From Shimia sp. R9_2 (GTDB lineage: Bacteria > Pseudomonadota > Alphaproteobacteria > Rhodobacterales > Rhodobacteraceae), in contig NZ_JAGHRO010000012.1 of the NCBI RefSeq assembly GCF_017743735.1, forward strand, positions 1 through 64,000: a stretch of 64,000 nt of DNA, given 5' to 3'. Of this stretch, positions 24,566-34,054 are shown piece after piece (within the stretch, counting starts at the first letter, position 1; every line of letters starts with the position of its first letter). The notes beneath the pieces were generated by a model, which did no database searches, was not told where the DNA came from, and worked only from the letters and a program-made list of their open reading frames with translations. The translations under genes were made by a program, and so were the position numbers.

Positions 24566-25720
24566 TCAGGCGCGGGCCGCCATGGCTGCTGCAAAGTTCT
24601 CAAACAGATAGAAGCTGTCCTGCGGGCCGGGGCTGGCTTCTGGGTGGTGCTGCACCGAGAAGACCGGACGGTCGGCCATGCGGATGCCACAGTTTGAGCC
24701 GTCAAACAGCGATACGTGGGATTCCACCACGCCTTCGGGCAGGGTTTGGCCGTCGACAGCAAAGCCGTGGTTCATGGAGGTGATTTCCACCTTACCGGTG
24801 TCATGATCCTTCACCGGGTGGTTTGCGCCGTGGTGGCCGTGGTTCATTTTCACGGTCTTGGCACCGAGCGCGAGGGCGAGCATCTGGTGGCCAAGGCAAA
24901 TGCCAAAGACCGGGATGTCTGCTTTCAGAACGTCCTGGATCATCGGAACGGCATATTCCCCTGTGGCGGCCGGGTCACCCGGGCCGTTGGACAGGAACAC
25001 ACCGTCCGGGCCATGGGCCAGCACTTCTTCGGCGGTTGCGGTGGCGGGTAGGACGGTGACGTCACAGCCCACAGAGGCGAGGCAACGCAGGATGTTGCGT
25101 TTGGCACCAAAGTCCACGGCAACCACTTTGTGCTTGGGCGCAGTCTGGGTCGGGTAGCCGTCTGGCCATGCCCACCGCATTTCGTCCCAGCGGTAGCTTT
25201 GTGCGCAGGTCACTTCTTTGGCGAGGTCGAGCCCTTCAAGACCGGAGAAGGCGCGTGCCTTGGCGATCAGGGCCTCGGTGTCAAAGTTGCCATCCGGGTC
25301 ATGGGCGAGTGCCACATGTGGCGCGCCTTGTTGGCGGATTGCGCGGGTCAGGCGGCGGGTGTCGATGCCGCCAATCGCGATGCGGCTGCGTGCGGTGAGC
25401 CAGTCGGAGAGGGTTTCAACAGAGCGCCAGTTGGAAGGCGCGGTCGGGTCCCATTTCACAACCATGCCTTCGGCCACAGGATCCCCGGTTTCATCATCTT
25501 CCGGGTTCACACCGGTGTTGCCGATGTGGGGGAAGGTGAAGGTGACAACCTGGCCCGCATAAGAGGGGTCAGTCATGATTTCCTGATAGCCGGTCATCGC
25601 GGTGTTAAAGCAGAGCTCCGCGACAGTTTCGCCGGTGGCCCCAAAGCCACGTCCGTAAAACAGAGTGCCATCAGCAAGCGCGAGGCAGGCGGTCGGGTGA
25701 TCGGGGGTCGATGCGGTCAT
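24566..25720 (-). CDS. carA: Carbamoyl-phosphate synthase, small (glutaminase) chain
   Basis: A 384-residue CarA. The N-terminal domain starts CLALADGTLFYGRGFGATG; the C-terminal class I glutamine amidotransferase domain has the nucleophile Cys in FGICLGHQM and the His-Glu pair in SVQHHPEASPGP. It takes ammonia from glutamine and passes it to CarB to make carbamoyl phosphate for arginine and pyrimidine synthesis. The ATG at 25720 has CCGGAG upstream and gives the normal length. carB is not in the window. It is divergent from the YqeY gene. Confidence 0.95.
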   Translation of the reverse strand: MTASTPDHPTACLALADGTLFYGRGFGATGETVAELCFNTAMTGYQEIMTDPSYAGQVVTFTFPHIGNTGVNPEDDETGDPVAEGMVVKWDPTAPSNWRSVETLSDWLTARSRIAIGGIDTRRLTRAIRQQGAPHVALAHDPDGNFDTEALIAKARAFSGLEGLDLAKEVTCAQSYRWDEMRWAWPDGYPTQTAPKHKVVAVDFGAKRNILRCLASVGCDVTVLPATATAEEVLAHGPDGVFLSNGPGDPAATGEYAVPMIQDVLKADIPVFGICLGHQMLALALGAKTVKMNHGHHGANHPVKDHDTGKVEITSMNHGFAVDGQTLPEGVVESHVSLFDGSNCGIRMADRPVFSVQHHPEASPGPQDSFYLFENFAAAMAARA

Positions 25721-25903
25721 GGGCGAGTCTCCGGCTGGCAAATTGGCCGATGCATATGTCGCCGCACGGCGGGCGTCAAGCAATTCTATGGCGAAGCGAA
25801 GCCCTTGTTTTAAGGGGTTTGGACAAAAAATTCCCGCTGTTGCGAGTCAGTTTACGTTTCTGTAAGGTCGCAGGCTTGTGTTTGACAGCAATTGGCAAGA
25901 TGA

Positions 25904-26371
25904 ATGGCACTCAGAGACGACATCAATAGCGCATTGAAACAAGCGATGCGCGACCGAGCCGCTGACCGGCTTTCGACATTGCGCCTGATCATGGCAGCGA
26001 TCAAAGATCGTGACATTGCAACGCGGGGCGAAGGTGACGACAGCGCCGGTGTGGGCGACGGGGAAATCCTGTCGATCCTGGTCAAAATGGTCAAACAGCG
26101 TCAGGAAAGCGCGCGCACCTATGAAGAAGGCGGGCGTCTGGATCTGGCAGAGCGGGAACTGGGCGAAATCCCGGTGATCGAAGAGTTCCTTCCCAAACAG
26201 CTCAGCGATGACGAGATCACCGCGGCGATCACGGCTGCAATGTCCGAAGTGGGCGCTGAGTCGATCCGTGACATGGGCAAAGTCATGGGCGCCTTGAAGG
26301 CCAAATACACCGGCCAGATGGATTTTGGCAAAGCGGGCCCAAGAGTGAAGGACCAGCTGAGCAACAGCTGA
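25904..26371 (+). CDS. GatB/YqeY domain protein
   Basis: A 155-residue YqeY-family protein (RDDINSALKQAMRDR, LRLIMAAIKDRD, EEFLPKQLSDDEI), which corresponds to the C-terminal tail domain of the GatB amidotransferase subunit. Its role as a free protein is unclear; it may bind tRNA. The gene is often found between carA and dnaG or rpoD in alphaproteobacteria, and here it is divergent from carA. Confidence 0.88.
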   Translation: MALRDDINSALKQAMRDRAADRLSTLRLIMAAIKDRDIATRGEGDDSAGVGDGEILSILVKMVKQRQESARTYEEGGRLDLAERELGEIPVIEEFLPKQLSDDEITAAITAAMSEVGAESIRDMGKVMGALKAKYTGQMDFGKAGPRVKDQLSNS

Positions 26372-26404
26372 TCCCTGTAAACTGTTTCGCTAAGTCAGAT
26401 TGGC

Positions 26405-27199
26405 TTAGCTGCGAGGCCAGAGCATCGGGAACCAGTCTTCCCGGAGTTTCTGGCCTTCTTGCATCTCGTGGCCCGGAAACGGCGGTGAGGTGCGGCCCGG
26501 ACGCTCGACATAGCGCGCATCATCCCCCAACAGACGGAGCGAAAAGGCGCGGCGACGGGAGGTGGCGGTGTTGCCACGCGCGCCATGCAGGATGTGGTAG
26601 TTGAACGCCACCGCATCGCCCGGCTCCATTTCCCATTCCAGCACGCGCATGCCTTCGGCATCCGGATCGGGGATCGGCATATAGTCGTCTTCATTGGGGA
26701 AAAAGCTTTCCTCAGAGACCCAGCGGGTGGGCAGGACCGGCTTCTCCCATTTGTGGCTACCTGCTACCATGCGCAGGGTGGCGTCTTTCACCGGATCCAG
26801 CGGCGACCAGAAGCTGATGGTCTGGCTGCCCTCGACAAAATAGTAAGGCCCGTCAGTGTGCCATGGGGTCGCCATGGAGGTGCCGGGTTCTTTCACAAGC
26901 ACGTGGTCGTGAAACATCTGCACGGTCTGTGACTGCATCAACTGTGCGGCGATCTCGGCGGCCTGGGAGGTTTCGATGACCTCCTGAAATTCCGGAATGC
27001 GCCGCCAGTTGCAATAATCATCAAAGAAACGACCGGTTTCTCCGGCTTTCTCATTGTTGGAAGCAAAGGGGCCGGGGGCGTCCATATTGCGGGCCACGCC
27101 TGCGCGCAATGCCTCTACATGATCGGCAAACAGCCCTCTGATCAGCACGACACCGTCGGTCTGAAAAGTGTCGATGTCGGATTGGGTGATCTCTGCCAT
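26405..27199 (-). CDS. Phytanoyl-CoA dioxygenase (PhyH) family protein
   Basis: A 264-residue Fe(II)/2-oxoglutarate dioxygenase. The iron ligands are the His and Asp of TPWHTDGPYYF and the His in YHILHGARG; the following RRRAFSLRLLGDD gives the arginine that binds 2-oxoglutarate. The ATG at 27199 with AGGAGG upstream is preferred. Such enzymes hydroxylate carbon next to an acyl-CoA or other small molecules. It lies 64 bp behind the IclR gene, on the same strand, so it is probably controlled with the catabolic block, and could carry out an alpha-oxidation-like or hydroxylation entry step. Confidence 0.82.
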   Translation of the reverse strand: MAEITQSDIDTFQTDGVVLIRGLFADHVEALRAGVARNMDAPGPFASNNEKAGETGRFFDDYCNWRRIPEFQEVIETSQAAEIAAQLMQSQTVQMFHDHVLVKEPGTSMATPWHTDGPYYFVEGSQTISFWSPLDPVKDATLRMVAGSHKWEKPVLPTRWVSEESFFPNEDDYMPIPDPDAEGMRVLEWEMEPGDAVAFNYHILHGARGNTATSRRRAFSLRLLGDDARYVERPGRTSPPFPGHEMQEGQKLREDWFPMLWPRS

Positions 27200-27263
27200 A
27201 GGGGCCTCCTGGTAGTCTTGCGCCCGCACGGTGGTGCAGGCGCTCAGAAGGGTCAAGCGGATT

Positions 27264-28091
27264 TCAGATCTGGGTGGCGTGCAGGCGCAGAGACTGCGCA
27301 ATTTCCATCAGACGCGGGGCCAGATCTTTCTCCATCCGCTCTCGTGTCAGGAAGGGCGCGGGGCCACCCAAGTTGAGGGCCAGATCCGGAGAGGCATCGC
27401 TTTGCACCGGGAAGGGCACGGCAATGGAATGCACGCCCTCGTGCCAGTCACCATAGTTTCCGTAAAACCCTTTCTCGGCAATCTGGCGTTCCGCGTCTTT
27501 GATGCCCTCAAGGATCGACGGCCAGCGTTCGGGACCATGGTGGATGGCCAGTGTTTCCAGAATTTCGGCGCGTTCTTCGGGCTGGCATCCCGCAATATAG
27601 GCGCGGCCCATGGCGGAGCGGGCAAGAGAGATACGCGAGCCGACGCCGAGTTGCAGGGACATCATCCCTTTTTCCGCGCGAGCGCAGGCCAGATAGGTCA
27701 CCGTGTGCTCGTCGCGCGCACCCAGCGCCACCTGCACCCCGTCACCAGCGTAGTCGGCGAGCCGCTGCATATGCTCTTTGGCGGCATCGCGGATGGGCAT
27801 GCTGCCAAGGCAGGCAAATCCGAGGCTGAGCGCAGGCACCCCGATACGGTAGCGCCCGGTTTGCTCATCATAAAGCAGATAGCCGGTTTGCAGCAGCGTG
27901 TAGGTCAGGCGGGAGACTGTGGAGTTGGGCAGGCCGGTGCGCTCGGCCAGCTCTCGGTTGGACAGCCCCATGCGGTCGCGCGGGCGGAAGCAGCGCAGCA
28001 CCTCCAACCCTCTGGAGAGGGCGGTGACAAACTGGCGGTCGGCCTCGGGCGCTTGGCTGGTGTCGCTGGTCGCTAAGGAACGTTTTCTCAT
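27264..28091 (-). CDS. IclR-family transcriptional regulator
   Basis: A 275-residue IclR regulator: winged helix-turn-helix (residues 25-90, LSNRELAERTGLPNSTVSRL) and an IclR effector domain (GVQVALGARDEHTVTYLACA, SLARSAMGRAYIAG). These proteins bind an aromatic or organic-acid effector and act as repressor or activator of a nearby catabolic operon. A perfect 15-bp palindrome lies 15-29 nt upstream of its start and recurs in front of maoC and coxG, so autoregulation and control of those genes are likely. The acyl-CoA ligase gene lies directly upstream. Confidence 0.88.
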   Translation of the reverse strand: MRKRSLATSDTSQAPEADRQFVTALSRGLEVLRCFRPRDRMGLSNRELAERTGLPNSTVSRLTYTLLQTGYLLYDEQTGRYRIGVPALSLGFACLGSMPIRDAAKEHMQRLADYAGDGVQVALGARDEHTVTYLACARAEKGMMSLQLGVGSRISLARSAMGRAYIAGCQPEERAEILETLAIHHGPERWPSILEGIKDAERQIAEKGFYGNYGDWHEGVHSIAVPFPVQSDASPDLALNLGGPAPFLTRERMEKDLAPRLMEIAQSLRLHATQI

Positions 28092-28105
28092 GCAAAGGGG
28101 CCTAT

Positions 28106-28120
28106 TTCCGCATTGTGGAA
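28106..28120. promoter_or_regulatory. IclR operator candidate upstream of iclR gene
   Basis: TTCCGCATTGTGGAA, with TTCC/GGAA arms and an imperfect inner dyad, lies between the acyl-CoA ligase stop (28132) and the IclR start (28091). Its exact reverse complement occurs at 38628-38642. The site overlaps the expected leader, suiting autorepression. Confidence 0.65.
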
Positions 28121-28131
28121 TTTTCTATGCG

Positions 28132-29787
28132 TCATGTCAGGTCTTTCCACAAGACCTTGCCTGCGCCTGATTTGGGCAACGCGTCCACAAATTCCACGAT
28201 AGAGGGGCATTTGTAGGCGCTCATTTGGGTTTTGCACCATGCGATCACGCTTTCCTCGGTCAGCGTGCCGCGTGTCTCTGGCAGGGCGACCACCACGGCT
28301 TTCACGCATTCGCCGCGCCGCTCGTCTTTGGCGCCAATCACGCAGGCCTCGGCGATATCCGGGTGGTGCAGCATCAGCATTTCAATCTCGGCGGGCCAGA
28401 CTTTGAAACCGGCGGCATTGACCATGCGTTTGACCCGGTCGACCATAAAGAAATAGCCATCGGCGTCGCGGTACCCAATGTCGCCTGAGCGGAAGAAAGG
28501 CACGCCATCAATCTCGACAAAGGCCTCTTCGGTTTCGTCAGGGCGTTGCCAATAGCCGATGAAGTTTTGCGGGGCGTGCATGACAATTTCGCCAACCTCG
28601 CCATGGGGCAGTTCAGTGTCGCCGCCAATCTCCAGCACGCGACTGTCGACCTCAAAAATCGGCTGTCCCAGACATTGGCGTTTGGGAGCGTCAATCGGGT
28701 TCACATGGGTGGCGGCCATGGTTTCAGAGAGGCCGTACCCTTCGACATAGTCCAAGCCTGTCATGTCATAGAGCTTTTTGGCAATGGCTTCGGGCATGGC
28801 CGCGCCGCCGCCGCCGACCATCTCAAGGCTTGAGAGGTCATAGCTGTCAAATTTCGGGTCGTTCACCAGATCAATGGCCATAGTGGAGATCGACCGCCAG
28901 CGGGTGATGCGATAGCGCTCAATCAGTCCCGCAGCCAGCGCAGAGGACCAGCGTGGCAGGATGACATTGCGCCCGCCGGTGAGGATCGGCCCGTGCATGC
29001 CGTTCATCATGCCCGTGACATGAAAGAAGGGCAGGGCACCCAGATGGACGGTGTTTTCATGGATCGGGTTCCAGATCACCCCTGCGACCAGTGAGGCCAT
29101 GACGGTGCGGTGCGTGTGCACACAGCCTTTGGGTTGGCCGGTGGTGCCGGAGCTGTAGGGGATGACAGCGAGGTCATCGCTTGTGGTGTCGCGAGGGCGT
29201 GGCGTGTGCGCTTGGTCTAGCGCCTTTTGAAAGCCGACCATCCCGAGCGCTTCGGCCTCGTCCTCTGACATGGCCGCAGCGAGGTTTTTGGGCACAAGGT
29301 CAAAGCCCTCTTGCCCCATATCGGTCATGCGTGCGCCGATCAGCGTGGTTAGCGCGCCGCGTTTGAGGGCGGGGAGAATGTGGTCGGATAGCTCCAGCGC
29401 GCAGACGGCGACTTTGGCGCCGGTATCGCCGACGAGATAGTCGATCTCGGCCTGTTTGTTCATTGGGTTCACGGGCACCACCGCGCCGCCCGCGCGCAGG
29501 ATGCCGTAAAAGGCAATGATGTATTGCGGGCAGTTCTGCGTATAGAGCAGCACTCTGTCGCCCTTTTGCAGCCCGGCTTCGTGATGTAGATACCCTGCAA
29601 AAGCTGTCACACGCGCCGCGATGTCGGCATAGGTGTAGTCTGCGCCATTGTAGGTCACCGCGATACGGTTCCCCCATTTCTCAACGCTGGCCTCAAGGTT
29701 TGCATCCAAAGGATGGTCCGGGCGGTCAAACGTCCAGCGTTTTCCGGCTGGCCAAAAGTCAGGGATGCGGGCGTTGGGATGTGGCAT
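28132..29787 (-). CDS. Acyl-CoA synthetase (AMP-binding ligase)
   Basis: A 551-residue adenylate-forming ligase. Motif A3 is IPYSSGTTGQPKG, followed by YGLSETMAATHVNP, GDIGYRDADGYFFMVDR and the C-terminal lysine in PKSGAGKVLWKDL. It would activate a carboxylic acid to its CoA thioester with ATP. The substrate is not predictable; the cluster suggests a medium-length, branched or alicyclic acid. Its stop is 41 bp upstream of the IclR start on the same strand, so the two may be read together. It is divergent from the SDR gene. Confidence 0.9.
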   Translation of the reverse strand: MPHPNARIPDFWPAGKRWTFDRPDHPLDANLEASVEKWGNRIAVTYNGADYTYADIAARVTAFAGYLHHEAGLQKGDRVLLYTQNCPQYIIAFYGILRAGGAVVPVNPMNKQAEIDYLVGDTGAKVAVCALELSDHILPALKRGALTTLIGARMTDMGQEGFDLVPKNLAAAMSEDEAEALGMVGFQKALDQAHTPRPRDTTSDDLAVIPYSSGTTGQPKGCVHTHRTVMASLVAGVIWNPIHENTVHLGALPFFHVTGMMNGMHGPILTGGRNVILPRWSSALAAGLIERYRITRWRSISTMAIDLVNDPKFDSYDLSSLEMVGGGGAAMPEAIAKKLYDMTGLDYVEGYGLSETMAATHVNPIDAPKRQCLGQPIFEVDSRVLEIGGDTELPHGEVGEIVMHAPQNFIGYWQRPDETEEAFVEIDGVPFFRSGDIGYRDADGYFFMVDRVKRMVNAAGFKVWPAEIEMLMLHHPDIAEACVIGAKDERRGECVKAVVVALPETRGTLTEESVIAWCKTQMSAYKCPSIVEFVDALPKSGAGKVLWKDLT

Positions 29788-29970
29788 TGGCGTGTCCGGT
29801 CAGCTCGTGTTGGGCGTTATTGGTGCGGGTTAGCCTAGCGGCAACTTGGTCTGCGTCATGAGGATTTTGCCCAAAGTCACGTCGCGTCGCAAATCACGCG
29901 CTTTGAGCGAAACCGATTTTCAGGTGCGGCTGCGCGGCCCTAGACTGTTGCCAACGAGGAGGAGGCCGCG

Positions 29971-30726
29971 ATGTTTGATTTGACGGGGAAAGTGGCGCTG
30001 ATCACCGGTTCCAGCCGGGGCATCGGCCGCGCGATTGCCGAGATGTTTGCTAAAGCCGGCGCGCGTGTTGTGGTCTCAAGCCGCACGGCGGAGGCCTGCG
30101 AAGAGGTGGCTGAAGCGATCCGGGCACAGGGCGGCGAAGCGCTTGTTGTGCCGTGCAACGTCAGCCACCGCGAAGAGGTCGAGGCGCTGGTTGCGAAGAC
30201 CAACGAGGTCTGGGGGCAGATTGATGTCTTGGTGGCCAATGCGGCCATCAACCCGGTCTATGGTCCCATGTCGGCGTTGGATGATGCGGCATTCCATAAG
30301 ATCATGACGGCAAATGTGCTGTCGCCTCTGCAGCTGTGCAATCTGGTATTGCCGGATATGGCCCAGCGGGGTGGCGGCAATGTGATCATCCTGAGCTCGA
30401 TCGCAGGTATTCGCGGCAACCCTGTGATTGGCGCCTATGGCGTCTCCAAGGCGGCAGACGCCGCGCTCGCGCGCAATCTGGCAGTGGAGTGGGGGCCGAA
30501 AGGCATCCGTGTGAACGCCATCGCGCCGGGGCTTGTGAAAACCGATTTTGCCCGCGCGCTTTGGGAAAACCCGGAAGTGCTTGCCAAGGTTGAAGGACAA
30601 AACCCGCTGCGCCGGATCGGCCAGCCGGAAGACATTGCCGGGACAGCGCTGTTTCTGGCGACAGGCGCCAGCGCCTATATCACCGGACAGACGATTGTTG
30701 CCGATGGCGGTGAAACCATTTGCTGA
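29971..30726 (+). CDS. SDR-family dehydrogenase
   Basis: A 251-residue short-chain dehydrogenase with the NAD(P) motif TGSSRGIGRAIAE, NAAINP, catalytic Ser in LSSIAG, YGVSK with Tyr and Lys, and a C-terminal ASAYITGQTIVADGG. It would oxidise a hydroxyl in the pathway, for instance a hydroxyacyl-CoA. It leads a rightward operon with the FadJ-type enzyme and the two acyl-CoA dehydrogenases, with AGGAGGAGG just before the ATG. Confidence 0.9.
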   Translation: MFDLTGKVALITGSSRGIGRAIAEMFAKAGARVVVSSRTAEACEEVAEAIRAQGGEALVVPCNVSHREEVEALVAKTNEVWGQIDVLVANAAINPVYGPMSALDDAAFHKIMTANVLSPLQLCNLVLPDMAQRGGGNVIILSSIAGIRGNPVIGAYGVSKAADAALARNLAVEWGPKGIRVNAIAPGLVKTDFARALWENPEVLAKVEGQNPLRRIGQPEDIAGTALFLATGASAYITGQTIVADGGETIC

Positions 30727-30774
30727 GATGTGCCGCCCCGCGTGGGCGGCGTTGAAGATTGAGGGAGGCTCCTG

Positions 30775-32859
30775 ATGAGCGATAAAAAAGTCAGCGTAGA
30801 ATTTGTGGATGATGTGGCTTTGATTTGCATCGACAACCCGCCGGTGAATGCCAGCGGGGTTGCGGTGCGCCAAGGTCTTGTGGATGCACTGGAAGAGATC
30901 CGCGCGGCGGGAACTGCCAAGGCGATTGGGCTTTACTGCGCCGGGCGCACTTTTGTAGCGGGGGCCGACATCACCGAGTTTGGCAAACCGCCGATGGCAC
31001 CGGGCCTGCCTGAGGTCTGCGATATTCTTGAAGCCAATGAGACGCCAATAGTGGCGGCCATTCATGGCACCGCGCTGGGCGGGGGGCTTGAGACCGCGAT
31101 GGGCTGTCACGCACGGGTGGCTGTGCCAAGCGCGAAAGTGGGCCTGCCGGAGGTGCTGCTTGGCCTTCTGCCAGGCGCTGGGGGCACGCAGCGTGCGCCA
31201 CGTCTGGCTGGCATCCCCAATGCGCTTGATCTGATCCTCTCTGGCCGTCATGTGCCCGCAGCGGAAGCTCTCAAGATGGGGTTAATTGACCGCATTGATG
31301 ACGGTGAGCCGCGGGACGTGGTATTGGCGGCAGCGCGTGATGTGGTGAGCGGAGTGCTGGCGACTCGGCGGACCTGTGATCTGACCACAACGCCGGATGA
31401 GGCTGCGATTGAAGCCACGGCGGCGATGATTGCAAAGAAGCATCCGTATTTGATCTCGCCGCAGAAATGTGTGGAGGCTGTTGCTGCCTCGACGGGTGAT
31501 TTCAAGGAAGGTCTGGCGCTCGAGCGTGAGGCCTTCATGACCTGTTTGGCCTCGCCGCAATCCAAAGGGCTGATCCACGCCTTCTTTGGCGAGCGCGCGG
31601 TGGCGAATATCCCTGAGAAAAAAGCGCAGGCCCGCGATGTGGCCTCACTCGGCGTGATCGGTGGCGGCACGATGGGCTCGGGCATTTCCACATCTGCGCT
31701 GATGGCGGGGCTGCCCGTGACCTTGGTCGAGGTCACGCAGGAGGCGCTCGACAAAGGCGTGGCAACCATCACAGGTAATCTCGATGGCGCGGTGAAACGC
31801 GGCAAGATGAGTGCCGAGAAACGCGATGCCGCGCTGGCGATGCTGACAGCTTCAACCGCGCTTGAGAGCCTTGGCGATGTGGATCTGGTGATCGAGGCCG
31901 TGTTTGAAAACATGGACGTCAAGAAAGAGATCTTTGGCAAGCTTGATGGCATCTGCAAAGAGGGGGCGATCCTGGCCTCCAACACCTCTTATCTGGATAT
32001 CAATGAGATTGCGGCGCAGACCAGCCGCCCAAGTGACGTGCTGGGGCTGCATTTCTTCTCGCCCGCGCACATCATGAAGCTGCTTGAGGTGGTGGTTGGC
32101 GAAAACACCGCTCCAGAGGTGGTCGCGACAGGTTTCGCGCTGGCCAAGAAGATGCGCAAAGTTGGCGTGCGCGCGGGCGTTTGTGACGGTTTCATCGGCA
32201 ACCGGATCTTGGGGCATTACCTGAAAGCGGCGAGCTATCTGGTCTTGGATGGCGCGCATCCCGATCAGGTGGACAAGGCACTGGAAGGCTTTGGCTTTGC
32301 CATGGGGCCGCATCGTGTTGGCGATCTGGCGGGGCTGGACATCGGTTATATGACCCGCAAGCGGCTGGCGGCGACGCGGCCTGCGGAGGAGCGCTACGGC
32401 GGGGCCATTGCGGACCGGCTGAGCGAAAATGGCTGGAACGGGCGCAAGACCGGCAAGGGCTATTTTGTCTATGAGGGCCGCGAGACGCAGGAGAATCCGG
32501 ATCTCAACGGCATCATTGAGGAAGAGCGCGCCAAGGCCGGGATCGCGCCACGCAGCTTTGACGATGAGGAGATCGTGGAGCGCTATATGACCGCGATGAT
32601 CTCCGAAGCGGTGCGGGTGATCGAAGACGGCATCGCGCTGCGGCCTGTGGATGTCGATGTGGTGTTCCTGATGGGCTACGGCTTCCCACGGTTCCGCGGC
32701 GGACCGCTGCATTATGCGGACACCATCGGTGCAGCAGAGCTGGTGAAACGCATTGAAACCTATGCCGCCGAGGATGCGTATTACTGGCAGGTGCCGGCGC
32801 TGCTGAAGAAGATGGCAGATGACGGCTCCACATTTGCTGATCTGAACAAAGGGAAGTGA
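30775..32859 (+). CDS. FadJ-type enoyl-CoA hydratase / 3-hydroxyacyl-CoA dehydrogenase
   Basis: A 694-residue fusion. Residues 1-190 form a crotonase domain with the oxyanion-hole segments [12 protein letters not shown] and [12 protein letters not shown] plus acidic residues in [17 protein letters not shown] Rossmann 3-hydroxyacyl-CoA dehydrogenase domain follows ([13 protein letters not shown], near residue 300) with the catalytic His in [18 protein letters not shown], and two C-terminal helical domains ([11 protein letters not shown]). It does the hydration and second oxidation of beta-oxidation. It is downstream of the SDR gene by 48 bp and upstream of the first acyl-CoA dehydrogenase by 4 bp. 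Confidence 0.92.
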   Translation: MSDKKVSVEFVDDVALICIDNPPVNASGVAVRQGLVDALEEIRAAGTAKAIGLYCAGRTFVAGADITEFGKPPMAPGLPEVCDILEANETPIVAAIHGTALGGGLETAMGCHARVAVPSAKVGLPEVLLGLLPGAGGTQRAPRLAGIPNALDLILSGRHVPAAEALKMGLIDRIDDGEPRDVVLAAARDVVSGVLATRRTCDLTTTPDEAAIEATAAMIAKKHPYLISPQKCVEAVAASTGDFKEGLALEREAFMTCLASPQSKGLIHAFFGERAVANIPEKKAQARDVASLGVIGGGTMGSGISTSALMAGLPVTLVEVTQEALDKGVATITGNLDGAVKRGKMSAEKRDAALAMLTASTALESLGDVDLVIEAVFENMDVKKEIFGKLDGICKEGAILASNTSYLDINEIAAQTSRPSDVLGLHFFSPAHIMKLLEVVVGENTAPEVVATGFALAKKMRKVGVRAGVCDGFIGNRILGHYLKAASYLVLDGAHPDQVDKALEGFGFAMGPHRVGDLAGLDIGYMTRKRLAATRPAEERYGGAIADRLSENGWNGRKTGKGYFVYEGRETQENPDLNGIIEEERAKAGIAPRSFDDEEIVERYMTAMISEAVRVIEDGIALRPVDVDVVFLMGYGFPRFRGGPLHYADTIGAAELVKRIETYAAEDAYYWQVPALLKKMADDGSTFADLNKGK

Positions 32860-32863
32860 CGCC

Positions 32864-34051
32864 ATGGATCTGAGTTTTTCCAAAGACGACCTCGCGTTTC
32901 GCGATGAGGTGCGCAGCTTTCTGGCCGATAACCTGCCGAAAGAGATTTCGGATGCGGTGCGCGCAGGCGGTGAGCTGACCAAAGCGATGATGGAGGAATG
33001 GCACGCCATTCTGAATGCGCGCGGCTGGCTGGCGACGATCTGGCCCAAGGAGTTTGGCGGCCCCGGTTGGAGCCCGGTGCAGAAACATATCTTTGATGAG
33101 GAATGCTGTCGCGCCTATGCCCCGCGCATTGTACCCTTCGGGCTGAATATGCTGGGTCCGGTGCTGCAGAAGTTTGGCTCCAAAGAACAGCAGGACCACT
33201 ACCTGCCGCGCATTCTGGATGGCACCGATTGGTGGTGTCAGGGCTACTCGGAACCGGGGGCGGGCTCTGACCTTGCAAGCCTCAAAACCCGCGCGGAGCG
33301 GGATGGCGATGAATGGGTCATCAATGGGCAGAAAACCTGGACCACTCTGGGCCAGCACGCCGACTGGATCTTCTGCCTGTGCCGGACTGATCCGGATGCA
33401 AAACAGCAGCAAGGCATCAGCTTTATCCTTGTGGATATGGCCACGCCGGGCATCGAGGTACGCCCGATCAAGCTGATCGAAGGCGGCTATGAGGTGAATG
33501 AGGTGTTCTTCACCGACGTGCGGGTGTCGATTGGCAACCTTGTGGGCGAAGAAAACAAAGGCTGGACCATTGCGAAATTCCTGCTGACCCACGAGCGCAC
33601 GGGGATTGCTGGGGTTGGCTCCTCGATGCAGGCGCTGGAAGAGGTGAAATCCATCGCGCGCAAGACCATGCGCGGGGGGCGGCCTCTGATCGAAGATCCG
33701 CTGTTTGCGGCCCGGATTGCGAAGGCTGAGATTGATCTTGAGGCGATGAAAATCACCAATCTGCGGATGTTGTTCAAAGCTCAGGAACAAGGCGCGCCGG
33801 GGCCAGAGACCTCTTTGCTCAAAATCAAAGGCACGGTGATCAATCAGGAACTCAAAGACCTCGCACGCCGCGCGCTGGGCCCTGCGGCCGCGCCATTCCC
33901 CGGCCATGTGACCGAAGGCAACTTGATGTTTGGCCCCGCAGATACCGAACACAATGCGGCGCGGTATTTTAACAACCGCAAAACCTCGATCTTTGGTGGA
34001 TCCAATGAGATCCAGCGCAATATCGTCACCAAAACCATGCTGGAGCTCTGA
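32864..34051 (+). CDS. Acyl-CoA dehydrogenase, catalytic subunit type
   Basis: A 395-residue acyl-CoA dehydrogenase with the flavin-binding QGYSEPGAGSDLASL, NGQKTWTT and a C-terminal IFGGSNEIQRNIV. The glutamate of the C-terminal YEG motif is replaced by Gly, but E244 in LLTHERTGIAG stands where isovaleryl-type dehydrogenases carry the base (helix G), so it should be active. It introduces the double bond into the acyl-CoA chain. The next gene, 3 bp away, is a divergent second acyl-CoA dehydrogenase. This arrangement resembles the alpha-beta pairs of steroid side-chain catabolism. Confidence 0.9.
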   Translation: MDLSFSKDDLAFRDEVRSFLADNLPKEISDAVRAGGELTKAMMEEWHAILNARGWLATIWPKEFGGPGWSPVQKHIFDEECCRAYAPRIVPFGLNMLGPVLQKFGSKEQQDHYLPRILDGTDWWCQGYSEPGAGSDLASLKTRAERDGDEWVINGQKTWTTLGQHADWIFCLCRTDPDAKQQQGISFILVDMATPGIEVRPIKLIEGGYEVNEVFFTDVRVSIGNLVGEENKGWTIAKFLLTHERTGIAGVGSSMQALEEVKSIARKTMRGGRPLIEDPLFAARIAKAEIDLEAMKITNLRMLFKAQEQGAPGPETSLLKIKGTVINQELKDLARRALGPAAAPFPGHVTEGNLMFGPADTEHNAARYFNNRKTSIFGGSNEIQRNIVTKTMLEL

Positions 34052-34054
34052 GAG

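Noticed and set aside
26389-26409. GCTAAG/CTTAGC hairpin as a terminator after the YqeY gene
   Set aside because: The stem is only 6 bp, has no T-run and overlaps the stop codon of the convergent dioxygenase gene.
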